Assembly: GCA_964493635.1 (NCBI GenBank)
Contig: CAZBOW010000057.1
Coordinates: 1-6,097 of the forward strand
Direction of reading: 5' to 3'
DNA: 6,097 bases
From: OLB6 sp964493635
GTDB taxonomy: Bacteria; Bacteroidota; Ignavibacteria; Kapaibacteriales; Kapaibacteriaceae
Both the position numbers and the translations under genes were made by a program. Shown one piece after another: positions 6,079-6,097 of the stretch (positions are counted from its first letter, which is position 1; each line of letters opens with the position of its first letter). Under the pieces are notes generated by a model. It worked only from the letters and a program-made list of their open reading frames with translations, was not told the origin of the DNA and did not search any database.

Positions 6079-6097
6079 GCGCGTTATCGGTGGTTGC

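Overview
The window looks like a chromosomal piece from a draft or metagenome-type assembly of a moderately GC-rich member of the FCB superphylum. A Chlorobi/Ignavibacteria/Kapabacteria-like lineage is my best guess. The strongest clue is the large secreted chitinase at the right end. Its C-terminus has the form of a type IX secretion (Por) sorting domain, and its middle holds ASH/choice-of-anchor-D-like and Ig-like modules of the kind common in these phyla. Two lipoprotein signal peptides and one good Shine-Dalgarno site fit a Gram-negative outside Bacteroidetes proper, where such sites are usually weak. The lineage call is inference, because there is no rRNA or marker gene here.

Layout. Positions 1-1250 (minus strand) hold a gene that runs off the left edge. 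It encodes an N-terminal PAS sensor domain fused to a UbiA-family membrane prenyltransferase of MenA-like type. A run of exactly 100 N (1252-1351) is an assembly gap lying immediately before this gene's first visible ATG. From the gap to 1756 (plus strand) there is an uninterrupted reading frame that may be the 3' end of an unrecognised gene. A plus-strand cluster then follows: a small lipoprotein with a lipocalin-like core interrupted by an Asp-rich tandem repeat (1842-2354); a 110-base spacer containing a long RNA-type hairpin (2385-2447); an alpha/beta-hydrolase lipoprotein (2465-3709); and, overlapping its end by 22 bases, a multidomain GH18 chitinase (3688-6078). The last 19 bases hold nothing I can identify.

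How the parts may work together. The hydrolase and chitinase are almost certainly co-transcribed and perhaps translationally coupled. Both are exported: one is lipid-anchored and the other is sent across the outer membrane by type IX secretion. This suggests an extracellular polymer or ester degradation unit, but the hydrolase substrate cannot be read from sequence. The chitinase carries Asn instead of Asp at the middle position of the catalytic DxxDxDxE motif, so its activity should not be assumed. The PAS-prenyltransferase is divergent and functionally separate (quinone or other prenyl-lipid synthesis), with a possible built-in redox or ligand sensor.
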